Shown here one piece after another: positions 20,612 to 21,456 of a stretch of DNA of 21,456 nt (position 1 is the first letter of the stretch; every line of letters starts with the position of its first letter). Origin of the DNA: Acidobacteriota bacterium (GTDB lineage: Bacteria; Acidobacteriota; Terriglobia; Terriglobales; Acidobacteriaceae); assembly GCA_021851625.1 (NCBI GenBank), contig JAJZCX010000002.1:1-21456 (forward strand), given 5' to 3'. Made by a program: the position numbers and the translations under genes. The notes beneath the pieces were generated by a model that did no database searches, was not told where the DNA came from, and was given only the letters and a program-made list of their open reading frames with translations.

Positions 20612-21199
20612 ATGATCGCTCATCTGCGCGGCAAGCTGCTCACCAAATCCCCGCAAAGCGTGGTGGTTGAGGCCGCAGGCGTTGGCTATGAAGTCGCCAT
20701 CAGCATTCCCACCTATACGGGCCTGCCCGGCGAAGGCGCAGAGGTGGCGCTGCACATTTACACGCACGTGCGCGAGGAAGCGCTGGCGCTCTTTGGTTTT
20801 GCCGATGCGACGGAAAAACAACTCTTTGAAAAATTGATTTCCATCAGCGGCGTGGGGCCAAGTCTGGCGCTGAAGGTGTTGAGCGGGCTGAATGCGGAGC
20901 GGCTGATCGCGGCCATTCGCGGGCAGGATGCAGCCACGCTGACGCGCATTCCCGGTATAGGCAAAAAGACCGCCGAGCGTCTGGTGCTGGAATTGAAAGA
21001 CAAGTTGGATGCGCTGGGGCCAGTGGCAGCCGCTGGCACGCATGCGCCCGTGGCGGAGGATGTGATCTCCGCGCTGGTGAACTTGGGCTATCAGCGCCCG
21101 GCGGCGGCCAAGGCAGTGGAAACCGCAGTGGAACGCAGCCCGGAGCACCGGGAGAGCTTTGAGGCTCTGTTTCGGGCGGCCATGGCGGCCATGCGCTAA
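20612..21199 (+). CDS. ruvA: Holliday junction DNA-binding protein RuvA
   Basis: This encodes a 195-residue protein that binds Holliday junctions as a tetramer and loads the RuvB motor. Domain I is an OB fold starting MIAHLRGKLL. Domain II carries two helix-hairpin-helix motifs, ISISGVGPSLALKVLS (about 76-91) and LTRIPGIGKKTAERLVLEL (about 110-128). An Ala-rich linker leads to domain III, the RuvB-binding helix bundle (AEDVISALVNLGYQRPAAAK). All three domains and the normal length are present. The ATG at 20612 has only GGG nearby; a TACAAT sequence at 20600-20605 could be a -10 box giving a very short leader. It is downstream of the repeat region, on the strand opposite ruvB. Confidence 0.97.
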   Translation: MIAHLRGKLLTKSPQSVVVEAAGVGYEVAISIPTYTGLPGEGAEVALHIYTHVREEALALFGFADATEKQLFEKLISISGVGPSLALKVLSGLNAERLIAAIRGQDAATLTRIPGIGKKTAERLVLELKDKLDALGPVAAAGTHAPVAEDVISALVNLGYQRPAAAKAVETAVERSPEHRESFEALFRAAMAAMR

Positions 21200-21276
21200 G
21201 TCATGGTTTGGGTGTAGTATCTGGTTGGTATATATCACAGACGGGGAAAAGCGCCCACAATCTGAAGCGATTTAGA

Positions 21277-21306
21277 TTGATTGTTGTTGCCATAGGCAGG
21301 TATAGT
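21277..21306 (+). promoter_or_regulatory. Candidate sigma-70 promoter downstream of ruvA
   Basis: TTGATT (21277-21282) and TATAGT (21301-21306) are separated by 18 bases in an AT-richer stretch after ruvA. It is the best promoter-like pair in the window. It would drive whatever begins near the right edge, with a leader of about 100 bases. Confidence 0.4.
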
Positions 21307-21415
21307 CTTGTGTGTTTGTGGCGACAGGGGGAATGGACTGACCCCGTGGTCTGCGCAAGTGTCCGGCGGCTTGAATGCTTGCCGGGATCTCAACGGATAC
21401 AAGGTTGAAGGACGA

Positions 21416-21456
21416 ATGCCGAATTTTTCCGCAGCGGGTTGCACCGCACAGCACTC
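21416..21456 (+). CDS. Possible start of a gene running off the right edge
   Basis: An ATG at 21416 follows GAAGGA with a short gap of about 3 bases and opens a frame (MPNFSAAGCTAQH) that stays open to the window end. Only 13 codons are visible, too few to identify anything. Support comes from the promoter-like sequence about 110 bases upstream and the otherwise empty 216-base gap after ruvA. Confidence 0.3.
   Translation, partial: MPNFSAAGCTAQH

Overview
The window looks like chromosomal DNA from an acidobacterium (Acidobacteriota, probably class Terriglobia/Acidobacteriaceae). The evidence is a moderately high G+C content, a VWFA-related protein of the type described from Acidobacteria, a CBM9-like/DUF5916 outer-membrane barrel protein, and intergenic palindromic repeats containing GTCATTCYGAGCG...GAAGAATCC. 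This assignment is inferred from gene content. No rRNA or tRNA gene was seen.

Layout. Positions 1-1081 hold a partial secreted VWFA-type protein and an AhpD-like protein, both on the minus strand. An OPT-family transporter lies on the plus strand (1267-3459). Its 3' end overlaps the 3' end of a long minus-strand run read from 12983 down to 3395: dnaG, a membrane-anchored TPR protein, a DevCAB/MacAB-type ABC exporter (permease, ATPase, membrane-fusion protein), then hemE, hemH and hemG. The exporter genes overlap each other by 8 and 4 bases, and the three heme genes overlap each other by ATGA, so each set is almost certainly co-translated. The hemE-hemH-hemG order is that of Bacillus hemEHY. 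The ferrochelatase carries a proline/threonine-rich insert of about 44 residues.

From 13.0 to 16.6 kb there is an AT-richer, apparently frameshifted DUF6680-like gene, an isolated palindromic repeat, a large CBM9/DUF5916 outer-membrane protein gene and a second repeat copy. From 16.6 to 19.0 kb a minus-strand group encodes a small membrane protein, a Kdo hydroxylase-like Fe(II)/2-oxoglutarate dioxygenase and RuvB. Divergent from it is a 248-residue protein I do not recognise. Positions 19.86-20.6 kb contain no gene; they are filled by alternating copies of two related palindromic repeat types, partly duplicated as a unit of about 341 bp. ruvA follows on the plus strand, about 3 kb from ruvB and in the opposite orientation. 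The last 250 bases hold a plausible promoter and perhaps the first codons of another gene.

Most genes are housekeeping: replication priming, Holliday junction processing, heme synthesis and envelope functions. The less ordinary parts are the modular repeats with head-to-head and inside-out arrangements, the heme operon directly behind an ABC exporter, the ferrochelatase insert, and the broken DUF6680-like gene. I see no CRISPR, transposase, phage or recognisable defence system.
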